Assembly: GCA_029891385.1 (NCBI GenBank)
Contig: CM057228.1
Coordinates: 49,699,783 to 49,763,782, forward strand
Source of the DNA: Erythroxylum novogranatense
Lineage: Eukaryota; Streptophyta; Magnoliopsida; Malpighiales; Erythroxylaceae
Length of the DNA stretch: 64,000 nucleotides
Direction: 5' to 3'
Part shown: positions 44,762 to 56,389 of the stretch, piece by piece
Numbering within the stretch: the stretch's first letter is position 1
Layout: every line of letters starts with the position of its first letter
Made by a program: the position numbers and the translations under genes
The notes under the pieces: model-generated
What the model was told of the DNA's origin: nothing
Seen by the model: only the letters and a program-made list of their open reading frames with translations
Databases searched by the model: none

Positions 44762-47670
44762 ATGGATATGATGAGCAAAGAGGATGCCACCAATAGTACT
44801 CTGGCTCCCCAACTGCCTAACGTTTCCGGAGCTAGGAGAATGTTCTGGCGTTCTGCATCTTGGTCTTCTTCTAGGACTGCACTTCAAAATCCTGACGTGG
44901 AAGACAAAGATTCTGGTGCAGACCCAGTCGGTAATAATGGACATAACCGGAGATATCCAGCTCCATTAACCCCCCGTTCCCAGCAGAACTGTAAAGCGCG
45001 GTCTTGCTTGCCTCCTTTGCAGCCTTTGTCAATTGCTAGGAGAAGCTTAGAGGAATGGCCAAAGGCGGGATCAGACGACTTGGGGGAATGGCCACATCCA
45101 CCTACCCCTAGTGGCAACAAGGCTGGTGAGAGATTGAAACTAGATCTATCTTCAATTCAGAAAAATCCAGATAGTAATGGAGGATTGGGAAAGAAAGAAA
45201 GGATTGCTTTCTTTGATAAAGAATGCTCAAAAGTAGCAGAACATGTATATCTTGGTGGGGATGCTGTTGCTCGAGACAGGGAAATTCTAAAACGGAATGG
45301 TATTACTCATGTGCTAAACTGTGTGGGTTTTGTTTGTCCTGAGTATTTCAAAGGCGATTTTGTATACAGGACTTTGTGGTTGCAAGATAGTCCGTCAGAG
45401 GATATTACGAGTATTTTATATGATGTTTTTGATTACTTTGAGGATGTTAGGGAACAAGGAGGAAGGGTTTTTGTTCATTGTTGTCAAGGAGTATCACGAT
45501 CCACTTCATTGGTGATAGCATATCTCATGTGGAGGGAGGGTCAGACTTTTGATGATGCATTTCAATATGTGAAGGCGGCAAGAGGGATTGCTGACCCCAA
45601 TATGGGTTTTGCTTGCCAGTTGTTACAATGCCAAAAGAGAGTTCATGCATTTCCTCTCAGTCCCAGTTCATTGCTGAGAATTTACAGAATTGCCCCACAC
45701 TCACCATATGACCCTTTGCATCTTGTCCCAAGAATGTTGAATGATCCTTCTCCTTTTGCCCTGGATTCTAGGGGTGCCTTTATTGTTCATATACCTACTG
45801 CTATATACGTATGGGTTGGCAAAACTTGTGAACCCATCATGGAAAGGGATGCTAGAGGGGCCGTTTGTCAGATACTTCGCTATGAGAAAGCTCAAGGGCC
45901 AGTAATAATGGTTAAAGAAGGTGAAGAACCACCTTACTTTTGGGATGCATTTTCTAGTTACTTACCTTTAATGGATAAATCTGGTGATGGAGCATATGCT
46001 GGGGATTCAGTATTTAAGACTTACCCAGGTGAGAGGAAGGTTGATGCCTATAATATTGATTTTGAGATTTTCCAGAAAGCTATTAAGGGTGGGTTTGTAC
46101 CTCCATTTTCATCATCGGAGGATGAGTGTGAAACTCATCTTCCTGCTAGAGAAAGCTGTTGGAGTGCATTAAGGAGAAAGTATGCACCTGTTGGTGGGAA
46201 GGAGTTTCCTCCAGCTCCCAAAATTCTCCTCTCCAGGGTTTATTCAGATTCTGTGATTATATTACACGCATCTTCTCCATCATCATCGTCGTCGTCGCTG
46301 TCATCGTCATCATCTTCTCCTCCTTATCTGTCCCCAGATTCCATCTCTTCTGATTCTAGCATTTGCTCAAAGTATATGTCAGAATCCTCTTTAGATTCTC
46401 CTTCAACTGCTCGAACTTTATCCAACTTGTCCAGCCTGTCTCTTCTTTCTTCAGGGAATTCTTCTCAACCAACATCTAACAATCCTGGCTTTATTGATGT
46501 CAACATTACATCACGGAGATGCTCTCATTTATCATTCTCTCCTTCAAAAAAATCTTCACCTTCACTTGCTGAGAGAAGGGGTAGCTTATCGAAGTCCTTG
46601 AAGCTACCGGCGGTTACTGATCAAAGAAGAATGACTGATACACCCCCAACTTCTCTCGCCAGCTTGGAAGATGATACTGATATAAGCAAAAATTCATTCT
46701 CATGGTGTGATTCAGCTAATGTAGAAATGGATCTAGAGTTGGGAGATAATGTTAAAGAGGGATATGGAGCTTCAATCCGAGGATGTAAATCTAGTATGTC
46801 TCCAAGTATATTGACTACTTCTGAGACATTTGACAAAGAGCCCACCTTTATGAATAATTATGACGAGTCTGTAAGACAACATATCCTTGGAGAAGACTTA
46901 GGGCGCCCCACAAAAAATGGGATGGATTGTTGCTTGCCAGTTTGTAACCAAAAGAAATGTTTGGTACATAGCTGGCCCAGTTTGGAAAGGATTGCAGATT
47001 TTGGCGCCAGTAATTTAGATTCTAAGGCTGTATTTTTAGTTATAGGGACAAATAGTGGTTTAGGAAGGGAAGATAATAGGATTCTATATGTTTGGGTAGG
47101 AAAATCTTTCTCTTGTGATAGAAACACGATGCAGTTACATAACAACAAAGAGATTGCAGATCTAGAATGGATTGACTGGAATCAAGCTGCTTGTCACATT
47201 CTAACTCAAATGGGACTACCAGGAGACATCCCTGTTAAGGTGTGAGTTTGAACTTGCAAGTATTTACCACCCTTTCTTTGTGAATTATGAATTTCTCTCT
47301 CTGTTGCACCTTGCTATTTAGGTCTAAGTACCTGAATTACTATCAACTATATTTTGCATTGTTTTTTATTTGTTCTTGTGTAAATATGGGTGTTAAAAAT
47401 GCAGTTGTGGTTCCTTTGGCGATGTTAGTGTTATTTTCTATGAACACATCTTTAATAGCGTTTAGTTGCAATTAATGTTTGGAAGGGATCTATGTTGATA
47501 AAAATAGAATTATTTCTATTCTTATTTTTATTGGTAGTCAATTTATTTTGCTGCCTTGAATCTAGGTTGCTGTTGCTGATAAACATTTTTTGTTATATTA
47601 TGATGCTGAATATGGACAGGTTATCAAAGAAGGATTAGAACCAACAGACTTTCTTGCATTACTGAATTAG
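44762..47670 (+). CDS. MKP1: MAP kinase phosphatase 1 (dual-specificity phosphatase with gelsolin-like domain)
   Basis: Removes phosphate from Thr and Tyr of activated MAP kinases (MPK3/MPK6 in Arabidopsis), damping immune, UV-B and genotoxic stress signalling in the cytosol. Exon 1 is 44762-47239. The intron is 47240-47619 (GTGTGAG...GGACAG, phase 0). Exon 2 is 47620-47670 and encodes VIKEGLEPTDFLALLN. The total is 842 residues against about 784 in Arabidopsis. Visible parts are a conserved N-terminus with MAPK-type TP sites T70 (PLTPRSQQ) and T115 (PPTPSG), a dual-specificity phosphatase domain at about 156-296 with active site HCCQGVSRS (catalytic C240) and probable general acid D209, a gelsolin-like domain at about 297-400, and a Ser-rich run at about 503-525. 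The exon 1 frame alone would end two codons later with a TGA at 47243. Intact, and the clearest gene in the window. Confidence 0.95.
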
Positions 47671-49145
47671 CTGTAGTCCCTAGTGAATGCACGAAGATTC
47701 TGCATCCTATAGCTGATCTTACATTGACATCTTCATAGTCCTAATTTGCATCAGAACTTTCCTGGCATTATGATGAGTTGATGTGGCAAACCAGTGACGT
47801 AAGATGGTAACTTCTTAATCTTGAAGATATCAGGATAAATATTCCTGTTATCTAAGATTTATTGCTAGCTTATATGAACTTTGTGGTAAATCCAAGACAA
47901 TATTATGGTTTTTCACTCAATGGTTATTGACCTTCTGCCTCTTTTAATTAGAAGTAGATACGTATGCTTCATTTAAAATTGGTCAGATTGTCCGGTTTCT
48001 TGAGATAGCATAGTTTCATAGTTATAGCCTTTTCAATCTGGGTGAAATGCCTATTGATACTAAGTGAGAAGGGATTTGCTATTTTCTGTTTAATTTGGTA
48101 CAAGGAAGTTCTTCCTTATATCAGAGAAATCTAATTCAGAGAGGATGAGAAATGTCAACATAAAAATTTTCTGCTTTTCCCCAAGATTAGCATACATTAC
48201 AGCAAAAGTTGCTTTGTGTATAAACTTGACTTCTTCTGGTCATTGCTTATTGGGTATTGTTTGCGAACGTTTTCTGGGGGAAGCAAGAATTGGTCATTAG
48301 GCAAGCCATCCTAACATTGCATCATAGCCTTCATGTGTACGTTTTAAGGACGGTAGATATAGCCATGCTTTATATCAGAAGGGAGTAGGTTTGGGAATAG
48401 TTATGTTTTCAATAGCAGAAGTTGGTTACTTCTTTTTGCCATTTGTCTCATGCAAGTTTATTTTGCAAAAAATATTTGCAGGTCTGCCTTTCAAGTTGTG
48501 GCTACCACCTGGTTGTACAGTACTGTAACTCCTTTGGTAACACAATCATTTTGTCCCACAATTTGGATGCGTTTGTATATTCGGAATTTTGAAAGATTAA
48601 GGCAAATTGAGACAAAATAGATACATCAATTATTCACTATTTTTGATATATGCCACTTGCCATCATGATACTTGTTGTAAATGAATTTATGAATGGTTTT
48701 GAGCATAGTGTTGCAAAAAATTAATGGAAGATGGCTTGTATTGGAATCATATATAGTACTAGTCTAGTGTTGTGCGCCTTCGCATACCTCATTTGAGTGA
48801 GAACAAAAGGGTGTAACTTCCACAGTATGATTTATGTTTTGGCATCCAAGAAATGAACCTGTTCTAGAAAGAGGTTTTTGTTCTTATTGTTTCTCGTGTA
48901 GTATCCATCTTCTTTTGGCAGCTCAGGTCAATTTTCCCCTAGGAAAGCATCGAACAAACCTTCACTAATCAGTAGTTAGCAAAAAATGTTCCAACGACTT
49001 TAGAGGAGAATTACATCCGCGATAGATGGATTTTCACTGAAGTAAGAAGGGTCAAGTCTTTTACCAACGATACCAATGAGTCTCATAAGTCTGACCAAGA
49101 AACCAGTGCACGTGGGATATCCATTTGTAGTAGCTGTTACAGTAA
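47671..49145. other. MKP1 3' region and intergenic DNA
   Basis: The first few hundred bases are probably the MKP1 3' untranslated region; no decisive polyadenylation signal was found. The rest has no readable gene or repeat. Confidence 0.4.
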
Positions 49146-49148
49146 TGT

Positions 49149-49377
49149 TACAGATGCCTAAGTGCAATCTGCGTCAATTGTAAAGCTGACTTACGTCCCT
49201 CAGATAAGATTTCTGAAGAAGAGGCCAGAAGTAATATGGAGGGTGGCATCCTGAAAGAGTTGGTGACATATATGGTTATGGATGAGTTGGAGGTGAAGCT
49301 TATGTCAACAATCTCTAGGGTGACGTTAGTAGTAAGTTTAGTATTCAGGCTATTGGTTCTCTTGAGGTATGTTGGTT
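49149..49377 (+). pseudogene. DUF674 family gene fragment
   Basis: An open + frame reads ICVNCKADLRPSDKISEEEA followed by RSNMEGGILKELVTYMVMDE and LEVKLMSTISRVTL. The CxxC, the VTYMVMDxLEVxPMSTIS motif and the following ITL segment are characteristic of plant DUF674 proteins, a eudicot family of unknown function usually found in tandem clusters. After VTL the frame slips; a second frame gives SKFSIQAIGSLE before a GTATG at about 49367. Only about 75 residues of a normally 400-500-residue protein are here, with no start codon. Confidence 0.65.
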
Positions 49378-49921
49378 TTACTTTTATCGTTTTATCTTAA
49401 TATAAGCTCTGATGGCATACCATAAATTAATTGCTGGTCTGATAGGGTTTAAAGTTGTTGATGGCTTCTTTCGAAAGCAAGCGAGTCTTAACAAGTGTCT
49501 TTCTTGTGAATATGTCGTCTTGAAGTTGTTAGTTTTCTTGGTTTTTGTGAAGTTTAGATTCAGTATTGGTTTTTGGCTTCGGAGTGTTACCAAATTCTGA
49601 TTTGCACTTTTGTGGGTGAACGTGTTGTGACCATGGTTTGTTGATTTAAGATGTCCATCATGTCTGAGCTAACAAGTAAAATCTAGTTAATCTTCTCGGT
49701 TTGAACTCTCGATCTTTTGCCTTGTGCTTCGTTATTGTTTATCTATTATAATTGTTTCTTTGTTTACTTGAACATAAACCACACCAAAACATCAAAATTT
49801 GATCTATGTTGGAAATGGTACGTGGAAAACTTGGCCTGTATCCTATATAATAAATGCCTTACTAATTAACAGTTTAGGAGGAGGAACGTTTTAGAGTATC
49901 GGCAAAATACGTTATCATGTA

Positions 49922-50133
49922 TTCCCTCCGATTCATAATAAGAGTCGTTTTAGATACATTTTAATTATTCAAAATAAGTGTCATTCTTGACTTTATATGT
50001 ATGTCTATAACTTTTCTTCCAAAATTAACTTTTCATTTCTCTCTCATCTTAATTATACAGATCATAATTTTAAGGTAATTTCTCTCACAATTTTATTTAA
50101 GATGCTGATTGCTGAGGTAATTTTATGGGAGTA
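49922..50133. mobile_element. Truncated Stowaway MITE
   Basis: Starts TTCCCTCCGATTC after a TA at 49920-49921. Over 210 bases it matches the reverse complement of the complete element at 60235-60530 (shared AAGAGTCGTTTTAGATAC, AATAAGTGTCATTCTTGAC, AGATGCTGATT). It breaks off at about 50133, exactly where the T run of the LINE begins; the remaining 80 bases and second terminal repeat are not found on the far side of the LINE. Confidence 0.8.
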
Positions 50134-50880
50134 TTTTTTTTTTGATGAAAATAGGTGTTTTATTAATTTATATCAGAAAACAAGACAACACTTAAAGAAC
50201 AAGACTCCATTCCCCAATACAATCACTGTGCCTAGTGGCTTGAGCAAGAACATGTGCAGCTGTGTTTGCACTTCTAGGTACTGCAGAGACACGGCAGACC
50301 CCTGACCAGGATTCAATATTCTGTTTAATATTATCGATCATAGCACCAAAAGAAGTGAAATCCTCATAACTACTCGCCTGGATTGCTTGAACAACTTCTA
50401 GAGAATCACTTTCACAGACAACGTGGTCCCAACTTTTATCCTGTATCCAACTCAGTGCTTCTTTAATTGCCATGGCCTCTGCCACCTTTGGTGATAATGA
50501 ACCAATGACATAGTTATTCCTTGCAGCCAAAAAGGAACCCCGATCGTCTCTTACAACTAATGCAACTCCTGTAAACTCCCCATTGACTTGCGTTGCAGCG
50601 TTAATGTTGACTTTTATCCATCCATGGTCTGGTGGTTGCCACTTACGAACTCTTGCTTGTTTAACTGCTTGAGGGGCTTTCTCTTGGGTATTTTGCCAGT
50701 CATCTAGAGTGCGCTTTGCTGCGAACCAAGTCTCTACCGGGGTTTTAAACCGGTTCGACCAAATAACAGAATTTTGACTATTCCAGATAGCCCAGCACAC
50801 ACAAAGAACTAAACTTAAATCAGCATCATTGAAAAAACGCGTCATCCTTCTTTTGGCATTATTAACACCGGCTCCTCCAA
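50134..50880 (-). mobile_element. 5'-truncated L1-type LINE tail
   Basis: Read on the minus strand, the element ends in an A tail (T run at 50134-50143) after a short 3' untranslated stretch and carries only the C-terminal RNase H-like domain. The 5' border is about 50880; upstream there is no RT or endonuclease. This is the usual product of incomplete target-primed reverse transcription. No target duplication could be paired. Confidence 0.75.
50192..50845 (-). pseudogene. LINE RNase H-like domain (RVT_3)
   Basis: 217 residues in one open frame. The front (LVLCVCWAIWNSQNSVIWSN) is the linker after the zinc-binding region of plant LINE polyproteins. The RNase H fold follows with GWIKVNINAAT, FTGVALVVRDDRGSFLAA, AEAMAIKEALSW (Glu), VVCESDSLEVVQAI (Asp) and RSANTAAHVLA. 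The first catalytic Asp of the usual KVNVDAA motif is Asn here, so the enzyme would be inactive or the motif has shifted. The domain's uninterrupted frame could tempt a gene predictor to call a host RNase H gene, but the poly(A) tail and MITE target argue for a LINE tail. Confidence 0.8.
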
Positions 50881-51990
50881 GCCTGATGTTCCCTTAAACC
50901 AGACTTCAGTTCTATAAATCACAAGAAAATTTGGTTTCAAGTATTGGGAGAGTCTTCTCCTTTGTGGAAGCTTCATTATTATCCCCAAGTGCTAAACCAT
51001 AGTTTTTCCCCCATGGAAATGTTGAAAGAAAGGGTTTCCAATTGGGATGCCACCCGTATGCCTTTACCAACTTTGAATTCTAGACTCTCTATTATTAGAT
51101 ACACTTTGGGTGAAAAGAAATTATGGTTAATAAGAAAAGCATATTCCTCCTCAAAACTGAATCACTTACACAAGCACAAAAGTTTGTAGATTAACTTATC
51201 TTTATTAAGAGATGGAAACCTAACATTCAAATCCAAAATCTCAAGATGAAACAAGTTTCTCTATAGTTCAGTATTCATAACCTGCTTTAGGAGTATTGGA
51301 CAACTAAGGGGTTAAGTCACTTAGCTATCTTGGAAAATCTCTACGCCTTGAAGATGCCACTGCAAATATGACATGAGTTGTTATGCATGCATTTGCATGC
51401 TCATAGACATTCAACAGTCCCTTCCCAGTTGATATCACTCCTAAGGTTGGATGAAAATAGAGATATATTTAAGGACATTGTGAAAGTTTCTTATAATTGG
51501 AGACTAGAACTTCTCATGCAAATGGTAGCATGACAACCTACTGGAAGGAAATTCACTACATGTGAGTGCAAAGAAATCATGTCTTTGTACCTCGAAAAGA
51601 ATGCTTATATTGTCAATGAAAGTACTGAGAATTTGGACAACCAAAATCCTTCTACTAAAGAGGTCACTTAAATTATTATTTCAGTAATGCAAATTGCAGA
51701 ATAGAGGGAGAATCCTCGATCTTCATCTTCGAGTAAAGTTGTCAAAACCTTTGATGAGGGATATATGTTGCCTAATGAATTGCTTAAGGAACCTAACATA
51801 ATTTTGATAAAGGAACCCCAATCTCGAAGGAGGATGGGCTTGAGAATAATGAGGATATATTAAAGGGATCAATCTCTATCAAGCTTTCAATTTGAGAAGT
51901 AGGTAAGGATTTTCACCATCAATTTCTCTTTGGATTTTAACGAAAAAGAAGACAACATTGAACACAACTGCTTCTTGATTATTTCTCTTC
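50881..51990. other. No recognisable gene
   Basis: AT-rich sequence with a short open frame at 50944-51189 that has no family character. 51600-51900 reads a Ser/Glu-rich piece that might be an old retroelement gag, but nothing decisive is visible. Confidence 0.4.
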
Positions 51991-52985
51991 GATTTTTCAT
52001 GGAAACAAAGGTGTTCTTGGTTGAAGCTTGGAGACCCATGGAGAAGATGAAGGGCTCGATGTCCCGATGCTAGTTAGGAGGTGACTTTGACGCCAATGAC
52101 CCGGTTGAGCATTCTTTCCTTGTTTTTGTTGTTTCTTTCTCTCTTATTGAATTGATTATGTTATCCTAGGCATATGGATTTAGGTTTTGTGTATGAATAA
52201 TCATATTATTGTATAGTTCAGTTGTTAATATGAACTCATATCTAGAATTTTAATATAATGTGTAATTGTTATATTTGAGATTTGTTTGTAGCAACTAATG
52301 GTTCGTAATAATTACGGATAATATAACCTAGGTTAAATGACGCATTTATGTGGTTATTGCCTTGATTGATCGATTTTCCTAATTTATAATGCAAATACCT
52401 AATTAAACATAGAGATCGTATCGTAGGTTATTCAGTAGTTAGGTTTAATTAACAATTGTATCTTAATTAAACATAACTTAAGGGAAAACTTGGGTTAATT
52501 GATCATATCATTAACTGACGATTAACTTAAGTGATAATTAGTAGTTGGTATTCATAATTAATTTGGATAATAACCTGTCGAATGTGAAAGCTAGATTTAG
52601 TCTGTTACTTGAGTTGATCTTAGAATTCAAATTTTAATTTTTGTAAGACAATTAACCAATCATTTCCCTTAATAACGCATAAGAGATTAAATTAGTGAAA
52701 TTAATTCTCAAGAGTTTTCCATATCGATTATTCTATTTGTTTTTGCTTCTAGTTGAATCATTTACTTTTCAAACTAATTTATAGTTTTCTTTTAAAGTCT
52801 TCATTCAAAAATCGAGATAGAATGTTTAGGATTGCATTTGTTTTTATTTTTCATTCAAGATTAATTTAGGTTAACCAATTTCACCTCCGTGGGAGATGAC
52901 ACTGGGTAATCACTACAACTACCTCGTATACTTGCAAGTAAGATGACCTTAAGTAATTTTTAGAACTTTTTGGGCATAACACCTT
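51990..52985 (+). repeat. Athila-like Ty3/gypsy LTR, + orientation (approximate borders)
   Basis: Its body (TTGTTGTTTCTTTCTCTC, ACCTAGGTTAAATGAC, CCTTGATTGATCGATTTTCC, TACCTAATTAAACATAGAG) is collinear with 57140-57690. Its end (ACCTCCGTGGGAGATGACAC, ACTACCTCGTATACTTGCAAG) followed by AACTTTTTGGGCATAA matches the LTR-end and primer-site environment of Athila/Tat gypsy elements (…TGTGGGATCGACCC…, TTTTTGGCGCCGTTGCCGG). Borders were not resolved. Confidence 0.55.
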
Positions 52986-53394
52986 TTTATATTTATTTTC
53001 GTTCATTTAATGTATGAGATGATGATGGATTGTATACTGGATCTTGGATTGTTGATGATGTTCTAACTTTTCCTTTGAGATTTGACCTTGATTCAATGTT
53101 AATATAGTCATTTTGTGTTATTCTGATAGGGTGTTGTGATTAATTGTGGAACTTGCATATTTAAGTAATAAACTGAGAGGGTAAATTGAATAAAAATGAT
53201 TAGGTTGGATTAATGAGAGTTGAGTAATCTAATAGACCAAGTGACTAGTCATATTGGTTATTGTGCAGAGAGAGACCCCGTGTGAGACCTGGTAGTTTAG
53301 TAGAGGCTTAAGTTCTAATTAGAGTTGTGAGATTTTTGTCAATTGACAGATTGCAAATTCCATAATTCAATTAGGGTCTACTGTTGATTGCAAA

Positions 53395-55400
53395 AACAAA
53401 CTACTTATTTTAACTACAAGTATACGGGTCGTTACTTGTAGTAAAAAGCAGATATCGCCCCATAAAGATTGTGTTTAGGTACCACTTAGTTCAGGTTGTG
53501 CTTTGTTTATGACTCAAATTCGAATAATTAACTGAAAGGTAAACTAAATTAAACAAACTAGTAACGAAAAAATAATATAACAATGGAAATCTATCAAGAG
53601 AATTAATCAATTTATGAAAAAGGATTCTTTTCATATATGAATTAAATATATGAATTGAAGTGTACCTAAAATCATATATGAATTAGGTACCTAAAATCAT
53701 ATATGAATTAAAGTGAGTATCTTAAAAATTTTCATGTCAATAATCACTAAATGTCATGGAACAATTTCTTAATCAATTAAGCACCTATTAGTGGTGCAGA
53801 GAGATCTATGAAAACCATTATAGAAAGTTTCAATAACTAGCTAATTGCGAATTCCTTGGTGAGGACACAATCTCAATAGCTCCTTATGTCATTCCTATGC
53901 CTCATAGAAAGTCTCTTAATCATGTTGAGCGAATGTGGTGATCTCCTTCCTCATCTTTACAGTCTTCTGAGGTGGAAAATATTTCGCAAGAAATTTCTCT
54001 ACTAAACTATTTCATGTGGTGATTGATCTAGTAGGTAGAGACAACAACCATCCCTTGGATATATCCCGAAGAGAGAATGGGAAAAGCCTTAGATGTATAA
54101 CATCAGTAGACACCTTATTAAACTTGAAGGTGTCACAAATCTCAAAGAAGCTAAGTAAGTATAGATTAGGATCATCATTTGGTGAGCTGACAAATTGAAC
54201 AGAGTTCTAAATCATTGAGATAATAACTGGCTTAATCTCAAATTGTTTGCTCAAATTACAATTCTTTTAATGCTATATTAAACACCATCCACTTGCGAAG
54301 TCGCATATTCACAAAGAGTCTTTGTAAGAACTTCTTTTATATTCTCAAGAGCATCTATAACAATTATGAGTAAAAAAACAACAAAAGAACTAAAAAATAA
54401 ATAGTAAAATAAAATCTTATGTTAGAGTTTTCCTAATTTGTTTAATATTATCAAAGTTAAAATAATTCCCCAGCACTGATACCAAAAACTTGATCTTGTA
54501 ATTCTAATCATGATGACAAGTGCAAGTGAACATGGTCATAAGTAATAATTTGAAAGTATCCAAGTATCATATCTATAAAAAATTAATTAAATTCACTGAT
54601 TCTTAAACTACTACTCTATTTAGGTAATCGAAAGTAGGAATTTAGGAAATTAATTAATCTAAATAAACAAATTACTAAATGTGAAATCAATAATAAAGTT
54701 ATGAAATTATCCAAATATAAAAGCCTAGGATTCTAATGGTTCCACCTAATCAATTATGCAATGGAGATCATAGTGATTGAAATTAGTCTTTAGCAGGCCT
54801 AGTGCATTATCGGTTTAGCTTAATGAACTTTAATGATTGTCAACTGAATGCTCTAACGTATGTGGTATTTATTGTCACTAATATTTACTGTTGCAACCTA
54901 CTACCTATATCCTAATAGAATAAAACACTATATGTCTATGTGAATTACTAAATTGAGACTCATTAAAAACACTATATATCTATCCCTTTCAAATCAATTA
55001 ACTATTGTCCAAAAAATTAAAAGCATTAAGCACATAATAAAATAAACAACTAAGCTAGCAAGTAAATCAATTCAAACCATCATAAATCATATACACACAA
55101 TCAATTAGGCTTTTGCATAGAATCCTAGTAGTTCATAATGTTAATAATAACTCTAAACATGTTCAACAAAATCAAAGAATTCATTTAATCAAATTTAGAA
55201 TCCAAACTAAAATAAAAATAACAAACTAAACCCAATAGGTACTTCCTTGCAAAGAATGAATGCGTAGCCGTCAATATCTAACATAAGAGCCTCTTATTGA
55301 GTATCGTGTCGAGTGGAACTCTCTCCCCTTGATTTCTTTTTTTTGGAAAAAATTAAGAAACTTTTTGTATAGGTGTTTGCATATGCAAAATCATATTTTT
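53395..55400 (-). mobile_element. Athila-like gypsy remnant, minus strand (LTR part, leader, gag)
   Basis: On the minus strand, AAGTTTTTGGTATCAGTGCT (about 54460-54500) is a decayed form of the AGTTTTTGGCGCCGTTGCCG leader box; LTR-like DNA lies at 54500-55400 and a gag fragment downstream at 53760-54245. At 53395-53470 a second LTR-end motif (reverse of ...CCCGTATACTTGTAGTT) points the same way. The relation of these parts is uncertain because of further rearrangement. No pol is visible. Confidence 0.55.
53760..54245 (-). pseudogene. Athila/Tat-type gag remnant
   Basis: Minus-strand reading gives QFEIKPVIISMI, FVSSPNDDPNLYLLSFFEIC, DTFKFNKVSTDVI and LRLFPFSLRDI, then after shifts ETFYNGF. 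These match the Retrotrans_gag domain of non-chromovirus gypsy elements (LKPxLIxMVQ, GxPxEDPNxHLxxFLEICDT, IRLRLFPFSLRDKA, VQTFYNGL). Several stops and one shift make it non-functional. Confidence 0.75.
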
Positions 55401-55914
55401 CTAACCCTAATTACTCCCCAGGAATTAAGAATTCTAAAACAATTAGGAAATTAAGTCAATTTAGGAAACTGATTCTGGATGAAGATTAGGCATGATTTCT
55501 GGATATGATGTTGACCTCTTTTATCATTCTTTGGGCTCTTGAAACACCTCATTTAGATATGTATAACTAAAGATATGGCCCAACCACCTTGACTTGGTCA
55601 GTAGTCAGTTGCAACTTCTTTGTTGTTTCGACTTATCAAACGACAGACTTGGGCTTTGATTTCTTCATATGAGTTGTAGTTGATCCTCTTAACTTTTTTT
55701 AAAGACTTTGAATCTCCCCAATTGGAGCTGAAATAAAGAAGATATATTGAAAAAATTGAACTATGGGTGCTTTTAAGCAAAATCACCTTTCACTTATAAA
55801 AAGTGAACATAAATCCAATTTAGGTGCTTTTATAAGGTAAAATCAACCAAGGTAATCAAAACGCAAGAAATTGAGGGCATAAAATATAGTGCAAAATTAG
55901 TTTATTATTTATAT

Positions 55915-56385
55915 TTTTATGTTCGTAGATGATATCGTTTCATGGAAAATTGTCAAGCAAACATTTCTAATCTCTTCTACTATGCATGTGGAGTTTGTTG
56001 CATGGTATAGAGCTACTTTATAGGTAGCTTGGTTGAGAAATATGAACTATGAATTATCTATGGTTGATTTAGTTACTAAGTTTTCTAATTGTATTGTGAT
56101 AATATTTCTACAATATTGTATAGTAACAACAATAAGAATATCATATGATCTAAGAATTTAGAGTTAAAATATTTGACCATAAAGGAACTTGTACAAAAGG
56201 ATGATATTATATTAGAACATCTTTTTACTAAGTATATTCTAGTTGATCCTTTAATTAAAGGACTTTGGTTTGCTGTTTTTGATATACATGTTGATATGTG
56301 CTTAATTGTTGATATTTTTAATCATTTATATTTAGTAATTATTGACATAAAAATGCCTAAGATACTCACTTTAATTTATATTTGA
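55915..56385 (+). pseudogene. Copia RNase H remnant, copy 1
   Basis: Reads VDDIVSWKIVKQTFLISSTM then HVEFVAWYRATL, a damaged middle, then NLELKYLTIKELVQKDDIIL and LFTKYILVDPLIKGLW. These match copia RNase H (AISWKSxKQTxIATSTMEAEF, HxDLKYxxVKExVQ, HISTxLMIADPLTKGLP). A stop after ATL and other lesions are present. The last 136 bases recur at 59668-59803. Confidence 0.72.
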
Positions 56386-56389
56386 TTTC

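Noticed and set aside
50192..50845. Host RNase H gene
   Set aside because: A poly(A) tail on the same strand, the MITE target and the domain order typical of LINE polyproteins argue for a LINE tail.
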